Assembly (NCBI GenBank): GCA_002682825.1
Contig: NOKP01000006.1
Span: forward strand, 682,001-746,000
DNA from: Neonectria sp. B-13
Taxonomy: Eukaryota; Ascomycota; Sordariomycetes; Hypocreales; Nectriaceae
Length of the DNA: 64,000 nt
Direction of reading: 5' to 3'
Within the stretch, counting starts at the first letter, position 1. Each line of letters begins with the position of its first letter. Both the position numbers and the translations under genes were made by a program. Shown here in pieces: positions 34,463-46,450 of this stretch. The notes beneath the pieces are model-generated. The model was not told the origin of the DNA, searched no databases, and was given only the letters and a program-made list of their open reading frames with translations.

Positions 34463-37400
34463 ACACTGTCATGTCGAATGATGATGGATGCCGGCTCCCT
34501 TGTTTCAAGCGTTGCTAGCTGAAACCCCAAGCATATATCCGTGGTTCTATTTCAGCAATTTGGAGGGATGGGAGGAACGAGAACAAATCTCGGCGTTGGA
34601 TTGGATGATTGGATGTACATGGCCTGGCACGGCCGGTTCTTTTTTATTATTTTTCGGTTATTACTTGGGTTCCCGAATTCGTCAGATGACGAAGGGGATG
34701 GTTTACTATTATCGCCAGAATCCTGGAGCTCTATGCCCCGACTGTGGATCCGAATTGGATCTTGGAAGAGGAGACGGTTAGATTCAGACGTACCTACGCT
34801 GTGTTGTAGGTAGTCGTGTAATTGAAATTATATCGATGAACGGTTTCTTGGCTTCGAGTCTTGGCAGTTTGGCATATTGTATCCTGGTCCATCTTCCACG
34901 TGGTCTTGCCTTGGCAACGGCGTTTGTCCTGTGCGCCTCTCGGTATAGTGAAGAAATGTCTAGAGATTGCGCTTATGGACATTATGGATTGATCTCAACC
35001 CCATCCCCAGGACATGTTTAGAGGAAAGGAGGGCATCGCCGTTTCTGTCCACGTCTGAGCTAAGCATACCTGCTTGACACGCCCTGGGTGTCATCATGAG
35101 ACGGTGTTCAAGCCTAAGAATGAGCTAAAATAAAGAGAGAACGTCCAATAGACTATTATAGTACAACGGACTATTAACTGCTGTAGGTTCGAGCTCTTTA
35201 TAAGGGAAACGGTATTGATTCCCGACTCGGAGTGAGATGGGGAAAGCTTACCCTTTGCCGCATGTTGATATACTATTCCCTTAGAGCTTCTCGTCAAGTA
35301 CTCTAGTGCAAAGTGACACGATTCGTGGGCTTTCTTCAAGGTCTGGGCCAAGAAGGTGTGGAAAGAGAAATGGGGTTGGGGGAGCAAGCCGTCATGGTGA
35401 GACTGTGCAGAGCACATATGGGAACAAGAAGAAAGTTCACACCGAGGTTTTGGATGTCGCGAATCAATTGAAGGTGCAGTACGAGATCGATCAGAGAAAT
35501 TGGAATCATCAAGAGGCATGTCGGCATTAACGACGTGGTAGGGCGTGTACCGGGCTAGGGGAGTGGAGGAGACTGGGCGCGTCGGGGAGATATATATACT
35601 GCATTTCTGGATATATCGACGAGCTGGGGACTATATCTATGCAAGCAATATTTGAATTACGATACGAGCTCTAAATGCAATCCATGCCCGCAAGTTGTGG
35701 CTTGACCTGTCGTTGAGGCTGCCCCAACTGGCACGCCTTAAGTCGACATCGGCGAGAACATTTACCTCATTTTCAACAACGTCGATGCTTGGCCCTGAGT
35801 CAGCACCGGTGAAAGGACAGGCTTTATGATTTGATAACACGCTCATGGTTGCCAAGTGGGCGTGTGTTCTACCATGGGAGGAGACCCTGGTAGCCAGAGA
35901 GCAGAGCAGGCTAATGCCCTACAACAGCCTTCGAGGAGGCATCCGGTATCTGGCCGGACAGTGAATACCGCCCCGCAGGAACAGCTGATCTACGGTCGAA
36001 GGAAGTTGCTGGATTGCGTTACAAAAGACAATGCCAATGGCTTGAGCGTTGCAAGAAGAGTGGCTAAGACAAGCAAGCTATTGCGTCCGCGGTTGATTCG
36101 AACCCCCTCTTCAAGTTCAATTGCTCTCATTCCGTAGTTACGAGTACCTCCTCGTCCCTCTAGGCTAGCTGCAAACACCAAGATCCATGTTCTGGCAGTT
36201 CCCATCAAGCCATTACCTAACAGCTTGCTCGCCGCCCCTGAGGCTGGCCGTGCCCTGCGGCTGGGCTGGGGGCATCGCCTATGCAGCGGCCCTGCCAAGA
36301 TCTGGAGATCCGGGGAAGATTGCAACTTGGTGGAGAGATTCGGGAAGAGAGACGTCAGGGTCTGAAGCTGTATAAATACTTGGGTATGTTGCGCTTGTGG
36401 GTTTTGCTGCCCGGTGGAAGTGGTGGTGAGGGAGTCACCTCAGCTGCGAAGGGGAGATCCCCTTTGAACAAGACTACGAGGGGGGGTTTGGATTCTACAT
36501 ACGACTGAGGGGATTTGAGCGGAGCAGAGAAAATTCCCGGGGTGTTTGAGTCGTCATGATGGAATTCTTGAGACATCCGTTCGTCCATCCGTCGTCCGAT
36601 GGAGGTCAGGATATGGTGAGACGGGAGCTCCCGCCGCTTCCCCTTGGATCTAGGCCTAGCAGCCACAGAGACTAAAGGAAGAAGGACCGACGTAGGGAAG
36701 GAGTATGGAATTGCTCTCAGTCCAGTTTGACTTTGATGGATTGTTCTTTTGTTCTTCTTCAATTCATACGCTCACAGATTCAACCCAGGCCAGAACCGTG
36801 ACTCAGACTTACAGCACCAAGCCAAGCTTCCAAGAAAGCCAGTCCCCTCCCGCCAGCTCCGAGGAGCAGAGAACACCCATGCATGGGAGCCCACGAGGTC
36901 CCCCAAGTTTTTTCTTTCTTCCAGCTTGGACCACTTAATTAGGGCGTCATTTTCCCTCGGTTTGAGCAATTCTTGGCTTGGCTGGAGCTTGGAGCTTGGC
37001 TGGGGCCCATTACGACAACGAGCTCGCCATCACAGGGTCATGGTTCATGACCCAAAAATGGAACCAAGCAGAACCCACAGGAGAAGAGATCGAAAAAAAA
37101 GAAAGAAAAAAAATTCTCCAGCAAATGGCGACCTCCGGTGGATCGACAGTAATACCCTGGCTGCCAAAAACAGAGGAAAATTGGAAAAGGAGTCCAATCA
37201 TGCCCGAGGCTTGAAGCATCCCCCGGCGCCGTGGTGACGCCGGATGGTCTAGGCGCGGCGCTAGTACTCGCTTCTGGATTTCTATGGGGTAAGAATTACA
37301 TACAATAAACTGCCTAGAAGCACGGATCCAGGAACCTCGTGGCCTCGTGACGGCACCAGCCAGCGCCATTCGCAACAGCGAATCCATCACACGGGCGGTC

Positions 37401-38124
37401 CGGTTGCCGTTAACTGCAAAGCGTCCAGCCCGGGGGCATCAGATGGGTCGTTTAGGGCCGTCAGGCGGTCGGGCAGACGCACTGTGGCCGGCAAGTGTCT
37501 TTTGGACCCCCCCAGCAGTCGTTTTCCCTTGTCCTTGGTGTCCTGTGCCTTGCCACCGACTGCTAACCACTGCAGCCGCACAGTGCGCAGGCGCAAAATT
37601 ACCTCCTACCCACCTGACCAGCACGGTCTCGCGTTTTCTCTCGCCCAGCCCGCCCACAACCAACAACCAAGCGGATGGCGACATGACGAACGGGATCCAG
37701 CAATCCCGCCGCTTCCAAAACGCGGGGGAAGGACGCAGAACCAGCCCAGGCCCCAAAACGATGTCATGGCGACGGGCCATTTGTGGAGAGGGAAAAGCTT
37801 TCCTGTCAGTCGCCTGACCTGTCCACGTCTTTGACGCCGCAGCCGTGGCCACGCAGAGGTATAACTAGCCACCCGGAGCCGGGCATCATGACAAGACCAA
37901 CCGAGACAGCATCCCACCCATTCCAATCTCAAACCACCTCTCAAGCCCTCTCAACTCTTCAATACTTGTCCCTGTGACTCTTTACTCTCTTCAACCATCA
38001 CACCCTCAGGCCCTTGGAAACCAATTGCAGTCCATTGTCCATCCTCACCCATCCACTCCCGCTTCTAAGCCTGCCTCCCGTGTCTTACACCAAAGACTCA
38101 AATCCACCAACACCCAACTTCATC
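34463..38124. other. Intergenic, about 3.7 kb, no gene recognised
   Basis: Starts with the Dfg5 3' flank and ends with the leader of the Par32-like gene (pyrimidine-rich from about 37900). Overlapping ORFs near 37350-37940 occur on both strands and look compositional. A GATTCGAACCCC sequence near 36095 was examined as a possible tRNA T-arm and rejected. Confidence 0.5.
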
Positions 38125-38520
38125 ATGTCCAACTACATTGTCACCGAGCCCGCGCCCTCGAGCACCACCTACATGCGCTCCGGTCGCGGTGGTGCCGGCA
38201 ACGTCGTCCGCGTCGCCAACACTAAGGCCTCCTCCCACTCCGTGCCCACCATCAAGCCCACCCGTCGCTTCTTCAGCGGCATTGGCGGCGCCGGCAACGC
38301 CCACGCCGCCGGCGAGCGTCCTGCCCTCTCGCTCGACGAGGAGTACGACCGTGCCGCCGCCCGCGACCAGGCCGCCCTGGGCCACTGCGGCATCGGCGGC
38401 GCCGGCAACGTCTACCGCCGCAAGGCTAGCGACGCCAGCTCCGAGGCCAGCACCAGCAGCTCCCGGAGCGAGAAGAACAAGCTATGGGCTCGTGTCAGCG
38501 GCAGCTTCAACCGCGACTAA
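38125..38520 (+). CDS. DUF3602 protein, Par32-like
   Basis: Single exon, 131 aa, with no intron. Three Gly-rich motifs are visible: GRGGAGN (20-26) and two copies of GIGGAGN, in the middle and in the second half. These are the hallmark of DUF3602, the family of yeast Par32. Par32 is a TORC1-dependent phosphoprotein that binds and inhibits ammonium transporters when nitrogen is sufficient; assigning that role here is inference. The spacer and tail are Ser/Thr-rich (ASDASSEASTSSSRSEKNK), suitable for phosphorylation. The frame extends upstream to an ATG at 38014, but that part reads like a leader, and 38125 gives the usual MSNY-type start. No signal peptide or membrane span, so probably cytosolic. 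Confidence 0.85.
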   Translation: MSNYIVTEPAPSSTTYMRSGRGGAGNVVRVANTKASSHSVPTIKPTRRFFSGIGGAGNAHAAGERPALSLDEEYDRAAARDQAALGHCGIGGAGNVYRRKASDASSEASTSSSRSEKNKLWARVSGSFNRD

Positions 38521-39665
38521 GTCGTGGCTTACAAGAACTAAAAACAAACACGAATACCAAAAAATATGGCGATGGCTGGAGGAACTCTGGGTTCCGCTTT
38601 CTTTTACTTCTTCAAACAAACAGCGAACGGCGTTTATTGGCATAATGGCGGGGACCTCAGAGCAAATGGGAAAAACCTGGATATCCGGTTTTGGCATGAC
38701 ATGGCGGACGACGACATGAACAGGTCGTCCGCCCATTGCAGGGAGTTTGTTTCTGGTGAAGCTCATCTATACCCCCGAGTAATCAAACTACTCCACATGA
38801 AAAAAAGTTTTCTACATCTACTTGTATCTTAGTTAATTACTCCCCTACCATTCTGTATATCAAAACATAGAATGCGAAATCTTTTGCGGTGCTGGAACCG
38901 CAAGAACACACAAAGCACATAATAGTCATTCTTCATCTTCTGCATGGTGACAAACAACGAGTCTTAGTCCCCTTGGTCCGATGATCCCAGCTGCTCTTTT
39001 GCGAGCTAGTTGAGGGCGTGTAAGTCACAACACAACGTAAACAATCCCTTGCAAGGGGGACAAAGAGGGGTTGGCAGGCATGCATGTGACCGGAAGATTC
39101 CTCCAACATCCGATCCAAGCTCTCTCCGCATTTTTGAAGGAGGGGGGTTCTAGTCAGGCACCTCGGGACAACAAGCGCATTCAGAATACGGGGGCTCAGG
39201 AACCAAAGAAAGGTGACCGGGGGAGAAACTTGCAACACATCAGGGTATCTATCATTAGGCTTTCTCTATCTGACAGGGGTTCCTCTACACTGCTTTGGTC
39301 GCTCCACGCCTTGGGCACAGGTCAAGTCCGAGTCTACATCCCTTCGTACAAGACCGTCCCGTCATCAATAAATGAAACCCATTTTTGTTTGTTCAGGAAA
39401 GAAAGAGGGTTTGCGGGAGGGAAAGGTGAGGAAAGCGCTGCTTTCGCGTGTGGGGGTGGCATCACAACGCGGGTCATCTATCATCATGGCGGAAAGAAGG
39501 GGAGGCGGTTGGGCTTGCGGAGACGGAGGGCCGAGAAGAGGTTTGTGGTTTTGACCTGTTTCCTGAAAAGCCCGGGACCAGGTCGTTGGTAGAGATCCTG
39601 TCTTGTTCGGTTTTGCTCGTCCACATCGCGGGGACGTGGACGCTTCGGGGGATGGCGTGGCATGA
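38521..39665. other. Convergent intergenic region
   Basis: 1.1 kb between the stops of the Par32-like gene and centractin, expected to hold both 3' UTRs. ORFs on each strand overlap and show no recognisable motifs. Confidence 0.6.
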
Positions 39666-40969
39666 TTATGTGAACTTGGTGTGGATGATTTCCGGGTTCT
39701 CGTGCCAGTCGTCAATGCTCACCCACATCTATTACGAGTTAGAAATCTGCAGGGTTCTCCAGGGTATCGGAGCGTGACGTACCTTTCGGAAAGTACTCAG
39801 GCCAGCAAGAATACTGCCGCCAATCCATGTTGAGTACTTCCGCTCGGGGGGAGCAAATATCTTTATCCTCATGTCCTTGACTGCGAGCCTCTGCAGCTCC
39901 GTCAGGAGACGGTCACCGAAACCCTTGGTCAGAGTGCTACCACCAGAGAGGACGATATTGCTGTAGAGGGACTTTCGCAGGTCCAAATCAGTGCGGTTGA
40001 TGGCGTCGACGACGATTTGATGCACACCGGGGTACTCTAGGCCAATGATCTCGGGATCGAAGAGAATCTCAGGGGCTCTGAAGCGCTCCGCGCCAATCTT
40101 TCATGACTTGGTTAGTTATCTGGCCAGGGGCTGTCAACGAGGGAACTCACCTTGAGCTTGTGGCCGTCGGGTAGCACGTATTCGGCAAACTTGCTCTCGT
40201 TCGGCTTCACTCCCATCCAATCTCTCTCCTCTTTCCTCGGGTCATGAGCTACGTAGGACACGCTCTCCTTGATCAACCTCACCACCTCCTTCTCCGCGCT
40301 CGTGTGGAAAACGTAGCCGCTCTTTCGCAGCAGCGTCTGCAGATACTCGGTGACGTCTCGGCCTGCAACATCGATCCGGCGGATGCTGCTGGGCATAGCG
40401 AAACCCTCGTACACGGGTACTGCGTGCGAGACTCCGTCGCCCGAGTCGAGAACGATACCGGTTGTTCGGCCGCTGGCGTATAGCGATAGTACGGCTTGGA
40501 TGGATGTGTGCAGGGCGGGGACGTTGAAGGTCTCGAAGAGAATTTGGGCGGCAGTGTCACGGTTGCTTCGAGGGTTGAGGGGGGGCTCTGTTAAGAGAAC
40601 TGGGTGCTTTGCCGGCGTTAGCATCGCTGGCAGAGGTCAATCACTTGAGTGGCAGCATACCTCTTCGCTGAGAGTCTTCAATCCTTCCCCGTACACGTAC
40701 TCCCAGATCCTCTCCATGTCGTCCCAATCCGTAACGATGCCGTGCTCCAGCGGGTAACGGATCTTCAGCAACCCCCTCAACTCAGTAGCGGCCTTCTGGC
40801 CTATGAACACCTCGCCTTCCAGCGCACCAGCAAGCACCCTCAGATGCTTCGGCCGGCCAACCCACGAGGGGAAGTAGCACTTGGGCAAATCATCGCCGGC
40901 GAAACCAGCTCGGATCGTCCCAGACCCGTTGTCCAGGACTATCGGCGCATTGTGTAAGGAATCAGCCAT
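39666..40969 (-). CDS. arp1: Centractin (actin-related protein Arp1, dynactin)
   Basis: Four exons on the minus strand, 40969-40661, 40606-40151, 40097-39783 and 39728-39666, give 380 aa, the usual centractin length. All introns are GT-AG. Actin-fold nucleotide motifs are clear: phosphate-1 [16 protein letters not shown] near the N-terminus, phosphate-2 [12 protein letters not shown] near 160, and adenosine-site [17 protein letters not shown] near 300. The end [15 protein letters not shown] is Arp1-like rather than conventional actin. Arp1 forms the short filament of dynactin, which links dynein to vesicles and nuclei; loss gives ropy hyphae in Neurospora (ro-4). The start at 40969 (MADSL) is preferred over an in-frame ATG at 40996. 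It is divergent from the MBF gene with 631 bp between starts. Confidence 0.96.
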
Positions 40970-41600
40970 GGTTGTGTCTGATGTTGCTTCCGGCACTCAG
41001 GTCGTCGTCTCCCTTGCTTCGATATTCGCACCGCCTATCTCAATCGCGTTTACCTTCGCCGGCCAAGGGCCCGTCCCTAGAGCTTCCCAGGCGTCGGTTG
41101 AAGCTCACAGCATCCACTAAATTCGGCTTTTCCAGCAAATATCAGCAGCACGGCAGTTTCAGAGCGGCCTGTGAGCTAATCGCATCCATGAATTTCGTCC
41201 GGGGCGTCGGGGAGTCGTCGTTATCAATTTCGGGTGTTGAAGAGGGTCCCGGCTCCTCAACGCGCTGGCCATCTCCATGCTTCAGGAGGCGTGGCGGTCC
41301 AATCACGTGACAGAGGGTGTTTACTCACGCCTCAGGCAGACAAATTAAAGTGCTTCGCGTGCAGGCGCGTCTCCTCCCTCGCCGACCGCGTCAGCGACGT
41401 GCCATCATTTCCTGGTGCAACCTCCAACCTAGCAACGAGCTTCCGAAGCACGCAAACCGCCGCCGCAACCACTTTGTCGACTTTGTGTATTCGCTCAATG
41501 TCTTTATAGGGTGCTTTTCTTGTCTTGCGATACTTGATTGACCTCTTCCCGACCAAATCCCTGTGCATGGTTCTGGCACCTCTCCCTCCTAACCGCCGAG
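40970..41600. promoter_or_regulatory. Bidirectional promoter, centractin and MBF genes
   Basis: 631 bp between divergent starts. A CCAAT box overlaps a palindromic E-box, reading CCAATCACGTGA at 41299-41310. An ACGCGC word near 41260 resembles, but does not match, the MBF site ACGCGT. Regulatory roles are inferred from consensus only. Confidence 0.45.
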
Positions 41601-43920
41601 ATGGTCAAGGCCGCTCCACCAGTCAATAATGGGCCGGGTATCTACAGTGCCACGTACAGTGGGGTGAGTTTTCCCATTTCTTCGTGTTTGGCATACTTAT
41701 TGGGCGTTTGGGGTTGGCAATGAAAGTCTGCGCTGCTGCGCTTCGGCGAAGGGCACATCAGAGACTTCTGGTGTGGTTTTTGCCAAAGTACACATTGCAG
41801 ACTAACTCAACCACACAACAAGACCCCATGATCATTTCCGCTAACCAATTGCTTCACCTCCAGATTCCCGTGTACGAGTTCCAGTTTGGTGGAGATTTGA
41901 AGGAGCATGTAATGCGAAGGAGGCATGACGACTGGATCAATGCAACACACATCTTAAAAGCTGCCGGCTTCGACAAGCCGGCTCGAACGAGAATCCTGGA
42001 GCGTGATGTACAAAAAGATGTTCACGAGAAGATCCAGGGCGGGTATGGAAAATATCAAGGTTCGTCTCGTCCTGTCCAGAAACATACCACTCTCTAACAA
42101 TAATGCCTAGGCACTTGGATTCCCCTCCCAAGCGGAGAGTCACTAGCACAACGACACAGCATTTACGATCGACTCCGACCAATATTTGAGTATGTTCCTG
42201 GTAACGAGAGTCCTCCTCCTGCGCCTCGACATGCAAGCAAGCCAAAAGCCCCCAAACGGCCTCCGCCGCCTAAATTCCACAGTACGTCGAAGCCCGATCC
42301 TGCCCCTGAACCTTGTACTTACATGTTGCAGACCCCCCTCCTCCTCCTCCTCCTCCGCCGCCGCCTGTACAAGAGGAGTTTGAGAAAGCCGATGCGATGA
42401 TGGCTGACGATGATACACCTGACAACCTCACGGTAGCGTCAGCATCTTACATGGCCGAGGACGACCGCTTTGACATGTCGCATACATCGACGGCTCAAAG
42501 GAAACGAAAGAGAGAGGAAATAATGCAGGATCTCACCGAGCAGCAGCATGCTTTATACGGAGATGAGCTGCTCGACTACTTCCTACTCTCTAAGACGGAA
42601 CAGCCAGCAGTCAAGCCAGATCCCCCTCCCAACTTCCAACCCAACTGGCCTATCGACGCCGAGGATCACACTGCCCTTCACTGGGCTTCAGCGATGGGAG
42701 ATGTGGATGTTGTTAAACAGCTGAAAAGGTTCAACTCAGCCTCAGGGGTGAAGAACATTCGAGGCGAAACACCATTCATGCACTCGGTAAACTTCACCAA
42801 CTGTTACGAGAAGCAGACCTTTCCCGTCGTGATGAAGGAGATGTTTGAGACTTTTGACGCCCGGGACAATATGGGCTGCACTGTTATTCATCACGCTGCC
42901 GTAATGAAGAATGGCCGGGTCTTCAATTCGTCATGTTCACGGTATTACCTGGACAACATTCTAAATAAGCTCCAAGAGACGTTGGACCCAAGCGCATTCC
43001 AACAATTACTAGATGTCCAGGACAACGAGGGAAACACTGCGCTGCATCTTGCCGCTCAACGAAACGCCAGGAAATGCATTCGGGCGTTGCTAGGACGCAA
43101 CGCTTCGTCAGACATTGCAAACCACGAGGGGGTTCGAGCTGAAGATATGATCATGGATTTGAACGCAACCAAGAAAGATCGCGGTCCCCAAAGATCATCT
43201 TCACCTTTTGCCCCTGAATCTCAAAGGCATGCCTCGTTCCGAGATGCCCTCTCGGAAAAGACGACCCGAAAGCCTCCTACTGCATTCCAATCTGCTGCTG
43301 CCAACACAGTGCAATCGCGAATTTCGCCGCTCATTATGGAAAAATTCCAGGACTTGGCCAAAAGTTACGAGGAAGAGTGGCACGAGAAGGACGTAGCGGA
43401 GACGGAGGCTCGACGCATTCTCTCCAACACACAAACCGACCTACACTTGATCCGACAACAAATAGCTGAGGTTGAGGCGCAGCTGGAGCCCGATGACACG
43501 GCAGGAAAGATCATGAACGAGGCGAACCTAGCCAAACACCAAGTACTGTCACTCATCACCCACCAGAACCGGCTTCACGTTCAGCAGGCGGTGGATAGCG
43601 AGCTGAGCCGCATCAATGGCGACGGAATGCAAGCAGAGCCGTACGAAGAAAGGCTGAGTCTAGCTCGACAGCTGAGCCAGATGCTGACAGAACAGCGGCA
43701 AGCGGAGACGGAGTACGTGGACGCGCTCAGCATGGTAGGCACCGGGGACAAGATCGAGAAGTATAGGAGACTGCTCAAGCGGTGCCTGGACCCTAAGGAT
43801 GGTGAGAGCCTAGACACCAATCTTGACAGCCTGATTGAGATGATGGAAGAGGAGAGCGACGTCCACGGCATGGATGGTTCGATGGACAGGGAGCCAATGG
43901 AACTCAGTGTCGGCATGTAA
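41601..43920 (+). CDS. MBF/SBF cell-cycle transcription factor (Mbp1/Res type)
   Basis: Exons 41601-41663, 41864-42059, 42111-42281 and 42332-43920 give 672 aa; all introns are GT-AG, the first unusually long (200 bp). An APSES/KilA-N DNA-binding domain occupies about 20-105, with the core [18 protein letters not shown] and the strand [14 protein letters not shown] poly-Pro run follows at about 144-156 and a basic patch RKRKRE near 201-206. Ankyrin repeats start near 255 ([19 protein letters not shown]), with further repeats at [13 protein letters not shown] and [13 protein letters not shown]. The C-terminal third is charged and coiled-coil-like, as needed for pairing with Swi6/Cdc10. It is expected to drive G1/S genes in the nucleus. 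Its role as Mbp1-, Res1- or Res2-like cannot be separated here. Confidence 0.94.
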
Positions 43921-44203
43921 GCAGTCTTATTGGGTCGTTGCGGTTGATATCTCGGCTGCGCATGTTGGAGTGTGGGGAGCGTGGTTTGGGGAGCTATTTG
44001 GGAAGTATTCGTCAAATGTTCGATGATCGAGGTTTATTGGTTACAGCGCTGTGACGACTCGAGCGCCAGGCAACTGTTTACGAAATTCAATGTTAAAAAA
44101 AAAATTTTGGCTGTTCTTGCTTCCGGCTGGTAAACACCGAGAGACTGGGTGAGCCAATGCAGCCACTCAGTCAGCCGTATTGCCTAGTGTCTGTCTATTC
44201 GTG

Positions 44204-44226
44204 CTACGTACGAAGCTACTTCGTAG
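44204..44226. repeat. Nested palindrome CTACGTACGAAG / CTACTTCGTAG
   Basis: Contains ACGAAG and CTTCGT as perfect 6-bp arms around CTA, and the word TACTTCGTA (44217-44225). Related words recur in intergenic DNA of this window (see findings). Confidence 0.6.
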
Positions 44227-45408
44227 TCGTCGTGCCTAGTCTCTGTGACACCTGCGAGGGGAAAATACATCGAACGGGCGCAGTTGTACAGGCCTCGACG
44301 AGGCAATGGCATCTCACATCGGACGAGCAAGGCCGTGCGGCTTATTACACTAAGCGGTGAGGCACTTGAGGCTCCGTCCGGGTCAGGCGGGATGACGATG
44401 GTCGCCCCCGTGATCATGGATAGCAGTCTGCTGAGTGTCTGGGGCTACGTCCTGTTGTGGTGTTGTGGCACTGGAGATGTTTGCCACACACGGGCGGTTG
44501 TTTAGTTGTGTGGGACTCAACTCGGCCAGCCGCAGGCGCCGGGCAAGTACCTGTACCTGAGCCTTCATCAACCAGGTTGTAACTTGTAAGACATCCGGGA
44601 AGTTCACATGAGCGAGCAACGGCCAGAAGCGGGCATCTCGTATCGGAAGAGGCATAGTAGGCCAAGCCATGCGCCAGCCATGTCGGCCAGCGGGACGCTG
44701 GCGAGGTCCCAAGAGGGCAACTCGAATGGTGAATTCCGGGGCGATGCTTGGCGGGTTACTCGGTAGGAGGCAATGATGGCCAGTAGGCGGCTGGCTAGTA
44801 GATAAATAGTCCTTTAGTTGTTTGGTCACTGGTAGGAGAGTATCTCGATATTTGTTCGGGTTGGCGCTTGCCGATGGATCATGGGCGGTCTGAGTCAGCC
44901 CGCCGTCTCGATGAATTGAAAGCCAATATTGACAGTGGAGGAGCTGAACGGGATGGCGTTTTCCGAAGAGGGAAGAAGGAGGGGGCTAAAATGCACACAT
45001 CTGCATCCCCACGTGTGGATACGACAGCGTTGAGGCTCCGGGGGGCCAATGCACGATCCCATCTCAGATCATATGTGGCCGTATCTCGTCGCGTGGACGA
45101 GGCAGCAGCAGCTTAATGGCCAAGTGACGTAGCGGGCGGCTGCAGGAAGTCGAGAAAGGCTCAGCAGAGGCCGAGCATTCGCCCGTTGGCTCTGGCTTGG
45201 TATGAGGCTGGCTGGGTTCTTCTCTGGCTCTGGCACTGGCGTTGGTCAATATTGGCTGGCGCTGGCGTTGGTGCTGGTGCTGGCGCTTGTTGCGGCAGCC
45301 CTGCCTGGGTTTGGAGAGGAGATCGGGGCGCGCTGGTTGGCCTTTGATGCTTGCATGTTCGGGGTTTTTGGACTAGGGATGGGTGGGTTTCGGGGCGCTG
45401 GATCCGTA

Positions 45409-45441
45409 GGACGAGAGATGGACGAGAGATGGACGAGAGAT
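45409..45441. repeat. 11-bp tandem repeat, three copies
   Basis: Three perfect consecutive copies of GGACGAGAGAT in non-coding DNA, just downstream of a (GCTGGC/GTTGGT)-rich tract at about 45222-45290. Confidence 0.85.
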
Positions 45442-46424
45442 GGGCGGGCACGGATGGGAGAGGAGGGGCGTCAAGGCGAGGAGAGGTTTGACGAAGCTTG
45501 GACGCCGGTTGGATGGGGCGCAGTGTCGACTTGACGGTTTGACCGCGACTGTGGCGATACGGCGTCGTAGACACTTGCGCAAGGCACCAAGCGTCGCCGA
45601 AGTAGAGGCGGAGGTGGCAGTGGCAGTGGACGGCGATTTTGCGAGCGCCGGTGCCGAGCAGTACCGCCGAAGTCATCCATGAGGCGGTCTCCCGAAGCAT
45701 TACGGAGCCCGTGCTTCGCAACAAGCGGCAGAATTAGGAATATGGCTCTGGGGTTTGGTGTTGCCTGAGTGGCTCACGATGCTCGCCGGGCACCTCTCCT
45801 CTCAGACTTCTCACCCGCTCCTCCCGGTCATCCTACGAAGGCGCGATTTAGGAATCTGCCGGAAAAGAGCAAGAGCCCGAGATCTTTCGAGGGCGCTTGG
45901 AGTGTGGGCTTGCTGACAACCCCATCAGCATCAAATCACACGGGGTTGGGGCGGGGGGAGGAGAGGAGGAACGGGCGGTTGTGGGAACAAATACGGCCGG
46001 GGGGGGATTGAGCAGGAGGGATACGATGGGGAAGTTCGGACGAGGTCGGTTTTGTTGGAGCGTCCACAGCGTTAGGAGGTTGGATTTGGGAGGAGGAGGT
46101 CGGTCTTCGTAGAGATAAACATGGGGTGCTGACGAAAACAAGGTGAGGAGTCGCATGTGACAAGGGGGGGGATTGACCGGGGTGGTGAGGGGCGCGGGCT
46201 CGTAAGGCTGAAGAGGGTGCTTCTGTTTCCAGACTGTGCCCCTTCGGACGAAGAGGGGAAAGGGGGGCGTGTAGGACTTTTTCCGAGGGCGCCCCCGGCG
46301 ATTTGGAGGAATGCAGGATAGACTGCGAAGTCGGGGCAAGGATACCTTGTAAGTGATGATGACCACCCGAGTCAATGTGACCGAGGGGATTGTTGACGAG
46401 CAAGAGACAGCCAACGAGGTGCTG

Positions 46425-46450
46425 TGCAGACGGAGTGTGCAGACGGAGTG
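46425..46450. repeat. 13-bp tandem duplication
   Basis: Two perfect adjacent copies of TGCAGACGGAGTG in non-coding DNA. Confidence 0.85.

Noticed and set aside
36085..36112. GATTCGAACCCC as a minus-strand tRNA T-arm
   Set aside because: The five bases on either side of the loop do not pair, and no matching acceptor stem or D-arm is found at the right distance.
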